Notes: generated from the letters alone by a model not told the origin. DNA of 8,787 bases from Deltaproteobacteria bacterium (GCA_030591745.1 JAUVAM010000105.1:1-8787), one strand, 5' to 3'; numbered from the stretch's first letter, positions 1 through 6,370 are shown. Made by a program: numbers and translations.

Positions 1-781
1 CGCCCACCGCGGTCCAAAACCACCAGGTGGCGTACCATTCAGTCTTGTCCCCCTCCTCAATCTTAGCGGGATTAAGCGGATCGGGCTGGGGTACAGGCTC
101 GGGCCTTTTCAGCACCACCGCGACCGCCTTGGCTTTGAGCTCAAAAGGTTGCTCCATGCTGCCCGCTCGAACCAAAACCGCACCATGCTCGTTGGTCGCC
201 TCGAACCAGTACTGAAATATGTCTTGCTTGTAGTCATCGGGCAATTTGAAGGAGACCCTGCGCGGACCTTTCACCATCACGGTCACATCCCGGGTCTTAC
301 CGTCGGGCAAAAGATAACGGAACCTCAGGCCCCTGGCCAAGGAGAGAGGGTCCGCCGACAAGCGAACCCGCATCTTGAGCCCCCCAAGTTGCTCCCCGAC
401 GACAGGCTGTTCGTGTTGCAAGGTCAAGGGCTTGTCATCCACCGCCATGCCCACGGCTTGGAAAAAGCTGGTGCGGATCTTAGGCGAGACCCCCTTGTCC
501 AGTCGAAATTTGGGATCGAGACTCAGCAACCTGCGAAATGCCAATACCGCATCCGCCTTGCGGCCTGTCACGGCCGAAGACCAGCCCAAAATCCGGTACG
601 CCTTGACCAAATCCTCCGGACCTGCCTGATCTGACTCTACAACCTGTCGCGCCAAACCCATGGCCACCTTATACTTCAATGACTGCATAGCCTTTTCCGC
701 CTCCTCAACCGGGGGCTGGGCACGAATGGGCCAGGCAATCAGCAAGGAAGAAAAGAACACCAACGTTGGAATCCAGCGCAT
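1..781 (-). CDS. Exported TPR-like protein, 3' end outside window
   Basis: The minus-strand frame is open from ATG at 781-779 to the window edge: 260 codons and no stop, so the C-terminus is missing. A Shine-Dalgarno GGGAG (791-787) precedes the ATG by 5 bases. Residues 1-21 form a signal peptide (Arg2, hydrophobic 5-17, probable cleavage after Ala21). Residues about 27-110 are helical and TPR-like: a short repeat ends in LSLDP, followed by a VSPKIR stretch, a pattern I associate with secreted myxobacterial proteins beside PEGA kinases. Residues about 120-220 look beta-rich. A Pro-rich linker (226-238) leads to a Trp-rich segment (WYATWWFWTAVG) that looks like the start of a C-terminal membrane helix, cut off by the window edge. 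The protein should therefore sit in the periplasm, anchored at its C-terminus. The divergent kinase suggests a shared envelope role, but the exact function is unknown. The call of a real gene is firm; the TPR label is inference. Confidence 0.82.
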   Translation of the reverse strand, partial: MRWIPTLVFFSSLLIAWPIRAQPPVEEAEKAMQSLKYKVAMGLARQVVESDQAGPEDLVKAYRILGWSSAVTGRKADAVLAFRRLLSLDPKFRLDKGVSPKIRTSFFQAVGMAVDDKPLTLQHEQPVVGEQLGGLKMRVRLSADPLSLARGLRFRYLLPDGKTRDVTVMVKGPRRVSFKLPDDYKQDIFQYWFEATNEHGAVLVRAGSMEQPFELKAKAVAVVLKRPEPVPQPDPLNPAKIEEGDKTEWYATWWFWTAVG

Positions 782-786
782 GAAAA

Positions 787-791
787 CTCCC
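787..791 (-). promoter_or_regulatory. Ribosome binding site of the exported TPR-like gene
   Basis: GGGAG on the minus strand lies 5 bases before the ATG at 781. It fixes that start and distinguishes it from in-frame ATG codons further in (Met32, Met41). Confidence 0.6.
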
Positions 792-801
792 TGATCGATC
801 A
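792..801. repeat. 10-base perfect palindrome TGATCGATCA
   Basis: The perfect palindrome TGATCGATCA sits between the possible -10 box (802-807) and the ribosome binding site (787-791) of the minus-strand gene, where a bound protein could block transcription. It could also be chance: 10-base palindromes are not rare, and two overlapping GATC sites explain most of it. Confidence 0.35.
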
Positions 802-807
802 AGTATA
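802..807 (-). promoter_or_regulatory. Possible -10 box for the exported TPR-like gene
   Basis: TATACT on the minus strand matches the sigma-70 -10 consensus at 5 of 6 bases. Transcription would begin near 795, giving a leader of about 14 bases that still holds the ribosome binding site. No good -35 box is seen at 16-18 bases upstream, so the call is weak. Confidence 0.3.
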
Positions 808-861
808 AACAAAGAATAGCATGGCCCCCAGACCTGAGCAATGCACAAGCTGGTAGAGAAT

Positions 862-890
862 TTGCGCTGTCACCGACTTGGACCTACACT
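862..890 (+). promoter_or_regulatory. Possible promoter of the kinase gene, close to its start
   Basis: TTGCGC (862-867) and TACACT (885-890) are separated by exactly 17 bases. The -10 matches consensus at 4 of 6 positions and the -35 at only 3 of 6. If real, transcription starts about 7 bases after 890, near the second ATG (897), which would give a leaderless message. No Shine-Dalgarno is visible before either ATG, which fits that reading. Confidence 0.27.
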
Positions 891-2681
891 ATGGCCATGG
901 CTGAGAAGCCCCTGACTTTAGGGCGTTACAAGTTGCTGGCCAAACTGGCCACCGGCGGCATGGCCGAGGTCTATCTGGCCCGGCAAACGGGCATTGAAGG
1001 TGTCGAACGCCTGGTGGTCATCAAGCGCATCCTGCCCCATCTGGCCGAACAGAAGCGCTTCCTGGATATGTTTCTGGACGAAGCCCGTATCACCGTCAAG
1101 CTCAACCACCCCAACATCGTCCAAACCTTCGACCTGGGACAGGAACAGGGCGAGTATTACATGGCCATGGAGTACCTGGAGGGCGAAAGCCTTGCCTTTC
1201 TGGCCAAAGAATCCACCCACCGGAAAAACTGGCCCTCACCGGAACTGGCCTCATCCATCCTCGCCGGCATTTGTGATGGCCTCCATTACGCTCATGAACT
1301 CTGCGACGAGTCGGGCAAGCCTTTGCAGATTGTTCATCGGGACGTGAGCCCCCAAAACATCATCGTCTTGTTCAACGGTGGGGTGAAACTGGTGGACTTC
1401 GGCGTGGCCAAGGCGGTCAGCAAGGTCCACCAAACCCAGGTGGGCACGATGAAGGGCAAGCTGTCCTACATGTCACCCGAACAGTGCCTGGCCAAGAGCC
1501 TGGATTCGCGCGCCGACGTGTTCAGTCTGGGCGTGGTGCTCTGGGAGATGCTGGCCCGCCGACGCCTCTTCAAGCGCGACAGCGAAGGGGCCACAATCCA
1601 CGCCTTGATCAACGAGCCGCTGCCGCCCATTCGAGGCAAACGCCCCGAAGTGCATCCAGAGTTGGAGCGCATTGCGAGCAAAGCCCTGGAAAAAAAGCCC
1701 GATGATCGCTATCCATCCTGCCAGGCCATGGCCGCTGAGCTCAGGGAATATTTGCGCAACAGTCGTGCCGCGGTTGGACCCGCGGAAATCGCGGCATTCA
1801 TGCACGAACTGTTCGCCGACCGGGTCCGCACCAAAAAAGAACTACTGGAGAAGCTGCAAAAATCCGGGGCCCAAGACCTCTCTTTAGAAATCCTCAAACC
1901 CGAGACCGGCGAAAGCATGCCATCGCGATCGGTGGCTGATCAGGTCCTCTCCAAAACAAGCTTGTCCGAGTTCAACGCCGATTCGCCTGGCAACAGGGCA
2001 AAACTCTGGTTGGTGAGCGCCCTTCTCGCCGGTATCCTGGTCGGCCTTGGATTGCTCTTCATGGTGATGACTTGGGATCCGGCTATACCCGCCGATTCTG
2101 CTGACGCCAAGGGGCCAAGCGAGCAACTGGACGGGGGGTCTCAACCCATCGCAGATGCGGGTAAAGATGCAAGTACCAATAAATCTACAGATAAATCCGC
2201 AGATGCAGCCTCGATGCCCGATGTCGACAAGCCCAGCAAACAGACATGTCTGCTGGAAGTAGAGAGCCGACCCACCGGCTGCCGACTCTTGCTGGACAAC
2301 GTCAAGGTCCCCGGCAAAACCCCCCTGAAGGAAGTCACCCTGAAGGCGGGCGTGGAGCACCAGGTCACCGTACGCTGCACAGGCCACTTGGACCAAACCA
2401 AGTCGGTCGTGGCCGGAGCCGGTCAGCGAATCCGCCTCAACTTCGCACCCAAACGCCGGCCTCCGATACGCAGAGCCAAAGGGCTTTTGCGTCTGGACAC
2501 TCGACCCTGGACCACGGTCTATTTGGGACGACGCAAGCTCGGCATCACGCCTCTGCTGGATATCAAACTACCGGCGGGCAGACATAAGCTCAGGCTGGTC
2601 AACAAGGAAGCCGGGCGAAAAACAAGCATTTGGGTAGTGATTCAGCCGGGAAAAACCACCAGCCTATTTAAGAAAATCTAG
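891..2681 (+). CDS. Transmembrane Ser/Thr protein kinase with two PEGA domains
   Basis: This is a PknB/Pkn-type kinase that phosphorylates Ser/Thr on unidentified partner proteins. The catalytic domain spans about residues 13-288: nucleotide loop ATGGMAEVY (20-28, Ala replacing the usual first Gly), Lys45 in VVIK, helix-C Glu64, catalytic loop HRDVSPQN (149-156, Asp151 and Asn156), DFG 169-171 and SPE 195-197, so it should be active. A single membrane helix lies at about 372-394. A Ser/Asp/Lys-rich linker (about 400-450) leads to two PEGA-like beta repeats (about 453-519 and 531-596), probably periplasmic. The topology is kinase inside, PEGA outside, as expected of a sensor. The start is uncertain: ATG 891 and ATG 897 are both possible, neither has a ribosome binding site, and the difference is two residues. 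The 3' end faces the MopE-repeat gene with 4 bases between stops. The ligand and substrates are unknown. Confidence 0.95.
   Translation: MAMAEKPLTLGRYKLLAKLATGGMAEVYLARQTGIEGVERLVVIKRILPHLAEQKRFLDMFLDEARITVKLNHPNIVQTFDLGQEQGEYYMAMEYLEGESLAFLAKESTHRKNWPSPELASSILAGICDGLHYAHELCDESGKPLQIVHRDVSPQNIIVLFNGGVKLVDFGVAKAVSKVHQTQVGTMKGKLSYMSPEQCLAKSLDSRADVFSLGVVLWEMLARRRLFKRDSEGATIHALINEPLPPIRGKRPEVHPELERIASKALEKKPDDRYPSCQAMAAELREYLRNSRAAVGPAEIAAFMHELFADRVRTKKELLEKLQKSGAQDLSLEILKPETGESMPSRSVADQVLSKTSLSEFNADSPGNRAKLWLVSALLAGILVGLGLLFMVMTWDPAIPADSADAKGPSEQLDGGSQPIADAGKDASTNKSTDKSADAASMPDVDKPSKQTCLLEVESRPTGCRLLLDNVKVPGKTPLKEVTLKAGVEHQVTVRCTGHLDQTKSVVAGAGQRIRLNFAPKRRPPIRRAKGLLRLDTRPWTTVYLGRRKLGITPLLDIKLPAGRHKLRLVNKEAGRKTSIWVVIQPGKTTSLFKKI
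2181..2204 (+). repeat. Two tandem 12-base repeats in the kinase linker
   Basis: Two adjacent 12-base copies, AAATCTACAGAT and AAATCCGCAGAT, differ at two positions. They are in frame and encode KSTD then KSAD within the kinase linker. A recent duplication in a disordered spacer is the simplest explanation. Confidence 0.7.
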
Positions 2682-2685
2682 CTTC

Positions 2686-4617
2686 TCAGTGGCAGTAAAC
2701 CGCACCTGATACTTGCTCCACTATCCGCGCGTAGATTGCCTCCACCGCGAAACCGGCGCTGAAGCCGTCCCCGATGCGCGGGTCGGTGTAGCACTCAGGC
2801 CCGGCGATGATATCCAGGGTTTCCCCGTCCACGCAGTGATCGATGACAAGGGGGCTCATGCAAAAACCGCCGCCCCCTTCAAAAACGATGGTGTCGATGG
2901 CGACACCTTGCTCAAATTCCGCTTCCTGATCGATGTCGCCGACAAAAGCCAAAATGGCATGCAAGGCCGTAGGGCAATTGGCACCGATGAAGGGCTGGGT
3001 GCTGAGATCCACGGCGGCCAAGAAGGATGCCGGCACGATGCCCGCGATGCGTCCATCGGTCAAGGCCGTGATCTCCCGCCCATTGTTCAGCAGAGTGCCC
3101 TCAACGTAGGCGTTCTTCATCTCAAGCATGCCCAACATGCCCGTATCCACTACGATGGTCTCCTTGTGCAGGTGTACGTATGGCGCATCGGGCTGAGCGG
3201 AATCGCTGTTGGTGGGATAAATACCGTTGGTCGAATCGTGTTCTTCCCCGATGAGCACCGAAGGTCTGCAGTCGACGCTTTCCGGCATGCCGAAGTAATC
3301 GCTGTTGGAATAAAAGTCCATGGGTGCCTTGCTCTCATCCAGCCAGGGCACGGGATCACGGTTGGCCGGGCAATCCGGATCCACGCCGGCAAACAAAACC
3401 ACGGTGATTTCCGGATCCGATTCATAGCCCGGGGTACCGGTGCCGTTATAGGGCACGTTGTCCAAATCGGTCACGGTCATCATCTGAATCAAGAACCCAT
3501 TGTCCACGCTGCCTTCCATCTGGGGATTCAGCAAGGCATTGAGCGCCGTGCTTGAGGCCATCACGTTGTCCACCCCGGTGTATATGTTGTCGTCCTCATC
3601 CAGGTTATCCAGATCGTATGCCACAACCGAATCGATCTGGAATGAAGTGGTCACCAGGGTCTGGCTGTAGTGGCAACCCGCACAACCGTCCATCGGACAT
3701 TCGTTGCCGTCGTCACATTCCTCCAGTCCGTCCAGGGTCCCGTTGCCGCAGAGCAGGCATTCGTTGCTGCCCTCACAAGTCGGGTCGTCGCAGTCCATCA
3801 ATCCATCGCAGTTGTCGTCGGCCAGATTCATGCAAATTTCTTCAGCCGAGGGATTGATCGCAGAATCGTTCTCGTCGCAGTCGACCGTGCAATCCGCGCC
3901 ATCTTCGTCCGCATCCACCACATCTTCAGTGGCCGGATCGCAGTCGTCATCGGTGTCATTGCCGCAAACTTCACGGTGACCGGGATGGACTTCGGCGTCC
4001 GCGTCATCACAGTCATCGCCACCGCACAGGGCATCCAAATAGCCGTCCCCGTCTCCATCCTCGCAACAATCGAAGTCAGCCCCATCCGCATCTCCGTCGC
4101 AATCGTTGTCCAGACCGTCGTCGCAAGTAGCCTCGGGTTCTTCGGTGGGCTCGGCAGGAAGGCATTCTTGCAACTGGCCCTCCACGCAGGCCGCAACCTC
4201 CACGGCACAAACGCCCACACCGCAAGTCAGAGGCGGCATGTCATCCACCGTGTCGTTGCAATCGTCATCGATGCCGTTGCATGTCTCGACGGCGCCGGGG
4301 TGTATGTTCGCGTCCCCATCGTCGCAGTCATCACCACCACAGGCGGTGTCCAAATAGTCGTCCGCATCCGCGTCGTCACAATCGCATTGCAGATCGGCCC
4401 CATTGCAATCTTGATCCACGTTGTCATCACAAATTTCGGCGGCCCCGGGATGGATCGTGGAGTCACCGTCATCACAGTCATCACCATCACAGCTGGTGGC
4501 CAGGTAACCGTCCTCGTCCACGTCGCAGTTGACGGAAGAATCACCGTCACCACACGCCACCACCAAGCTCAAAGCTCCGCTGAGCGCCAAAATCATCCAC
4601 CAATGCTTGCTTTTCAT
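2686..4617 (-). CDS. Lipoprotein with MopE-type metal-binding repeats
   Basis: The start at 4617 (643 residues) is chosen because AAGGAG lies 8 bases upstream and the N-terminus then reads as a lipoprotein signal (MKSKHWW, hydrophobic 8-20, VVAC with Cys22). A longer frame, to 4707, would run far into the HAD gene and lose the signal. Mature residues 31-272 contain about four full and one half repeat of the MopE type: acidic EF-hand-like DxDxDGY, then DDCDD, HPGA, ExC and DxDC. These are at about 31-73, 78-121, 165-175 (half), 184-226 and 235-272. A Cys-rich repeat of the Myxococcus type follows (CGNGTLDGLEECDDGN, continuing to Cys315). Residues about 320-643 form a further, mostly beta-rich domain that I cannot assign. 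The repeats are thought to bind calcium or other metals, and the protein should be anchored to a membrane, possibly exposed at the surface. Its start overlaps the HAD stop, so it is probably co-translated. No enzymatic residues are recognisable. Confidence 0.9.
   Translation of the reverse strand: MKSKHWWMILALSGALSLVVACGDGDSSVNCDVDEDGYLATSCDGDDCDDGDSTIHPGAAEICDDNVDQDCNGADLQCDCDDADADDYLDTACGGDDCDDGDANIHPGAVETCNGIDDDCNDTVDDMPPLTCGVGVCAVEVAACVEGQLQECLPAEPTEEPEATCDDGLDNDCDGDADGADFDCCEDGDGDGYLDALCGGDDCDDADAEVHPGHREVCGNDTDDDCDPATEDVVDADEDGADCTVDCDENDSAINPSAEEICMNLADDNCDGLMDCDDPTCEGSNECLLCGNGTLDGLEECDDGNECPMDGCAGCHYSQTLVTTSFQIDSVVAYDLDNLDEDDNIYTGVDNVMASSTALNALLNPQMEGSVDNGFLIQMMTVTDLDNVPYNGTGTPGYESDPEITVVLFAGVDPDCPANRDPVPWLDESKAPMDFYSNSDYFGMPESVDCRPSVLIGEEHDSTNGIYPTNSDSAQPDAPYVHLHKETIVVDTGMLGMLEMKNAYVEGTLLNNGREITALTDGRIAGIVPASFLAAVDLSTQPFIGANCPTALHAILAFVGDIDQEAEFEQGVAIDTIVFEGGGGFCMSPLVIDHCVDGETLDIIAGPECYTDPRIGDGFSAGFAVEAIYARIVEQVSGAVYCH
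3673..3750 (-). other. Myxococcus-type Cys-rich repeat within the MopE-repeat lipoprotein
   Basis: Residues 290-315 read CGNGTLDGLEECDDGN, then Cys307, DGC and Cys315. This matches the Cys-rich repeat common in myxobacterial surface proteins (CGNGxxxxxEECDDGNxxxxDGCxxxC). Only one copy is present, placed between the metal-binding repeats and the C-terminal domain. Confidence 0.75.
3802..4527 (-). repeat. Region encoding the MopE-type Asp/Cys repeats
   Basis: Imperfect DNA repeats of GTCATCACAGTCATC character recur at about 4465-4526, 4310-4371 and 4000-4053 on the plus strand, reflecting the repeated DDCDD and DGYLD protein motifs. The Cys spacing is kept between units while linkers vary; one unit (residues 165-175) retains only its second half. 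The bias to GAT/GAC/TGC codons also leaves long stop-free frames on the opposite strand. Confidence 0.85.
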
Positions 4618-5516
4618 GATCCTATCTCCTTCTCGTGGGCCAGCATGGCCTCGATGGCTTGCCCTACGCCGGCTTGATCGTTGCTGGCGGGAGCGCGACG
4701 AGGACAAACATCCAGCACGCCGGGCGTGCCGTTGGGCATGGCGTAGCAGCGCCCGCCCCCTGCTTGAATCCAGCGCAGGGCATCCACGTCGTTGCCGCTG
4801 TCACCGAAAAACACCATGTCCTCAGTTCGTAGCTTGTGCAGTTTGGCGATGTGCTCGAGGGCCTCGGCCTTGCTGACCCCAGGCGCTGAAATGCTCACCC
4901 CGCGGTATTTCCCGGTGCCTGACTCCAAAATGCTGCATCCGCTGCTGCTATTCAAGGCCTGGACTTGGGCTAAGAGCTTGTCGTGGGCCTTGCAGTTACG
5001 GGCTCTGAGTTTCAATACACCCCAACCCGCTTCCACGGGCGCCTGGCAACTGCCATCCAGCATGCGCACCTGACCACTCTTGGCATGCCCGATGGATGTA
5101 TAAATATAGCTGCAGCCGGCCTCATTGATGCGCTCGCAGAAGGCCTTTACCTTGTCGACATCATGAAAGGCCTTCATGCGCAAGAGACTGCCATCGGCAT
5201 TGAGAATAACCGCGCCGTTACCGAAGACAGCCGGGAGGTCCACCGAAAGCGCCTGGGCAATCGTCCAAGCCCGATCAGGCAGCCGACCGGTTGCGATCCC
5301 AAAAAGTCCACCTTGGGCCTGGAAACGACGCACGGCGGCCAAATTGCGTGGCGGGATCTCGGACTGTTCGTTTAGCATGGTGCCATCGAGATCGCTGTAG
5401 ATCACCTTCGGAGCAAACCCTGCCTTGCCCTGAGGCAGCTCACCCGACTTAACGCAGCTGATCGCCAGAAGCAGGCATCCCGCAAAGAAAACGACAATCG
5501 ACTTGAAGGCTATCAT
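4614..5516 (-). CDS. Cof-like HAD-IIB phosphatase with lipoprotein signal
   Basis: All four HAD motifs are present: DLDGT (42-46, nucleophile Asp42, acid Asp44), ATGR (75-78), Lys216 and GDSGND (238-243). The cap at about 80-205 and the PNGTPGV stretch near the end are typical of Cof/HAD-IIB phosphatases, which hydrolyse sugar phosphates or other small phosphates with magnesium. Unusually, the frame begins with a lipoprotein-like signal (Lys5, hydrophobic 7-19, AISC with Cys21), and the mature part holds seven cysteines (127, 135, 157, 175, 194, 257, 271), which would fit an oxidising compartment. Cof enzymes are normally cytosolic. Start 5516 (300 residues) is preferred; ATG 5537 adds seven residues, and an open frame continues upstream to ATG 5657. 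A GTG at 5405 would give a cytosolic protein of 263 residues. No Shine-Dalgarno supports any of these. Its TGA overlaps the downstream ATG (ATGA). The substrate is unknown. Confidence 0.88.
   Translation of the reverse strand: MIAFKSIVVFFAGCLLLAISCVKSGELPQGKAGFAPKVIYSDLDGTMLNEQSEIPPRNLAAVRRFQAQGGLFGIATGRLPDRAWTIAQALSVDLPAVFGNGAVILNADGSLLRMKAFHDVDKVKAFCERINEAGCSYIYTSIGHAKSGQVRMLDGSCQAPVEAGWGVLKLRARNCKAHDKLLAQVQALNSSSGCSILESGTGKYRGVSISAPGVSKAEALEHIAKLHKLRTEDMVFFGDSGNDVDALRWIQAGGGRCYAMPNGTPGVLDVCPRRAPASNDQAGVGQAIEAMLAHEKEIGS
4626..4631 (-). promoter_or_regulatory. Ribosome binding site of the MopE-repeat lipoprotein, inside the HAD gene
   Basis: AAGGAG on the minus strand lies 8 bases before ATG 4617 and within the last codons of the HAD gene. 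With the ATGA stop/start overlap it decides the start at 4617 and indicates translational coupling. Confidence 0.75.
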
Positions 5517-5524
5517 GCTGACAG

Positions 5525-5553
5525 ATACTATCCGCATGAAGCCCGGCAGACAA
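5525..5553 (-). promoter_or_regulatory. Possible promoter of the HAD/MopE operon
   Basis: On the minus strand TTGTCT (5553-5548) and TAGTAT (5530-5525) are 17 bases apart, each matching consensus at 4 of 6 positions. Transcription would start near 5518, almost at the ATG (5516), giving a leaderless or nearly leaderless message. This agrees with the lack of a ribosome binding site and disfavours the 5537 start. Confidence 0.3.
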
Positions 5554-5601
5554 GGACAGGGCGCTTTTTCATGCTCAGACCTATTGATGGATGGACCCAA
5601 T

Positions 5602-5607
5602 AAGGAG
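5602..5607 (+). promoter_or_regulatory. Ribosome binding site of the DUF4349 gene
   Basis: AAGGAG lies 6 bases before ATG 5614. It decides for 5614 over the upstream in-frame ATG at 5503, which would add 37 residues ahead of an otherwise clean signal peptide. Confidence 0.75.
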
Positions 5608-5613
5608 ATAGCG

Positions 5614-6369
5614 ATGCCAGCAAAAACGTTTGGGATCCTGGGAGCGATCAGCCTCATGCTCCTGGCTCAGTCTTGCGCGGCCAGTGCCATGTCGGGCAAA
5701 GGCCGAATGATGGCGCCCATGAGCGCCCCGACTCAAGTGTCCGATTACAGCAAGGCGGAATTCGACACCAAGGGGAAGGTGCTCTACGCCAAGCAGCAGG
5801 CAACCGGAGAGACCAAGGCCCCGGCCGAGGCCCCAAAGCCCCGTCAGGTAGTCTACACAGGCAGCTACACCGTGGACGTCTATGAAATGCAGGCCGCGGC
5901 CCGCGAATGGATTACCTGGGCCGAAAAAGTCGGCGGCTACATGGAGCAAACCAATGGAAACCGCATCACTGTGCGGGTGCCAGCCGAACATTTTTCCGAA
6001 GCGGAAGGCGTTTTGCGGGCCATGGGCCGCATTGATGATCAGCAGACCCGCATCCAGGCCGAGGACGTGACAGCCCGCTATGTGGATATGGATTTGAGGC
6101 TGAAATCAAAAAAGAACTACCTTGCCCAATTGCAGAAACTGCAGGAATCAGCCGGCGAATTGAAAGACAAGCTGGCGGTGCAGCAGGAAATCGCCCGGGT
6201 CTTGGAAGAAATCGAAGCCATGGAAGGCCAACTGCGGCTTCTGGCCAAAAAAATCTCCCTGGCTACCATCCACGTCACTTTCCGTCTGGCCACAGCCGGC
6301 CCCAAAAGGCAATTCAACCTGCCCTGGGAATGGCTGGACATGATCGGCCTTGAACGACTCTTGGACTGA
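5614..6369 (+). CDS. DUF4349-family lipoprotein
   Basis: The start at 5614 gives 251 residues. The N-terminus is a lipoprotein-like signal (Lys4, hydrophobic 6-18, AQSC with Cys21; the -2 Gln is not ideal for a lipobox). A low-complexity Ala/Pro/Lys linker covers about 25-78. Residues about 79-226 match the DUF4349 pattern: a first beta strand YTGSYTVDV, VGGYMEQ (106-112), ITVRVPAEHF (118-127), EDVTARYVDMDLRL (150-163), a coiled-coil helix (about 163-212) and a last strand (ISLATIHVTF, 214-223). DUF4349 proteins usually end in a membrane helix; here only a short amphipathic tail follows, so the lipid would be the only anchor. The family's function is not established. The next gene begins 13 bases downstream, indicating an operon. 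The family call is firm; the role is unknown. Confidence 0.9.
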   Translation: MPAKTFGILGAISLMLLAQSCAASAMSGKGRMMAPMSAPTQVSDYSKAEFDTKGKVLYAKQQATGETKAPAEAPKPRQVVYTGSYTVDVYEMQAAAREWITWAEKVGGYMEQTNGNRITVRVPAEHFSEAEGVLRAMGRIDDQQTRIQAEDVTARYVDMDLRLKSKKNYLAQLQKLQESAGELKDKLAVQQEIARVLEEIEAMEGQLRLLAKKISLATIHVTFRLATAGPKRQFNLPWEWLDMIGLERLLD

Positions 6370-6370
6370 G

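Noticed and set aside
149..634. Plus-strand open frame of 161 residues near the left edge
   Set aside because: It is antisense to the exported TPR-like gene, whose signal peptide, ribosome binding site and domain pattern are convincing.
2713..3555. Plus-strand open frame of 280 residues opposite the C-terminal half of the MopE-repeat gene
   Set aside because: It is antisense to a well-supported lipoprotein frame and has no family motif or ribosome binding site.
3670..4677. Plus-strand open frame of 335 residues opposite the MopE-repeat gene
   Set aside because: It is an echo of the Asp/Cys repeat codons on the other strand. It is dominated by Val/Ile/Thr/His repeats, has no recognisable domain, and runs through two real gene ends.
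4618..4707. Thirty-residue N-terminal extension of the MopE-repeat lipoprotein
   Set aside because: It would precede a clean lipoprotein signal, overlaps the HAD C-terminus and is Ser/Arg-rich low-complexity sequence; the ribosome binding site points to 4617.
5503..5613. Thirty-seven-residue N-terminal extension of the DUF4349 protein
   Set aside because: It overlaps the divergent HAD start and has no ribosome binding site, whereas 5614 has a strong one followed directly by a signal peptide.
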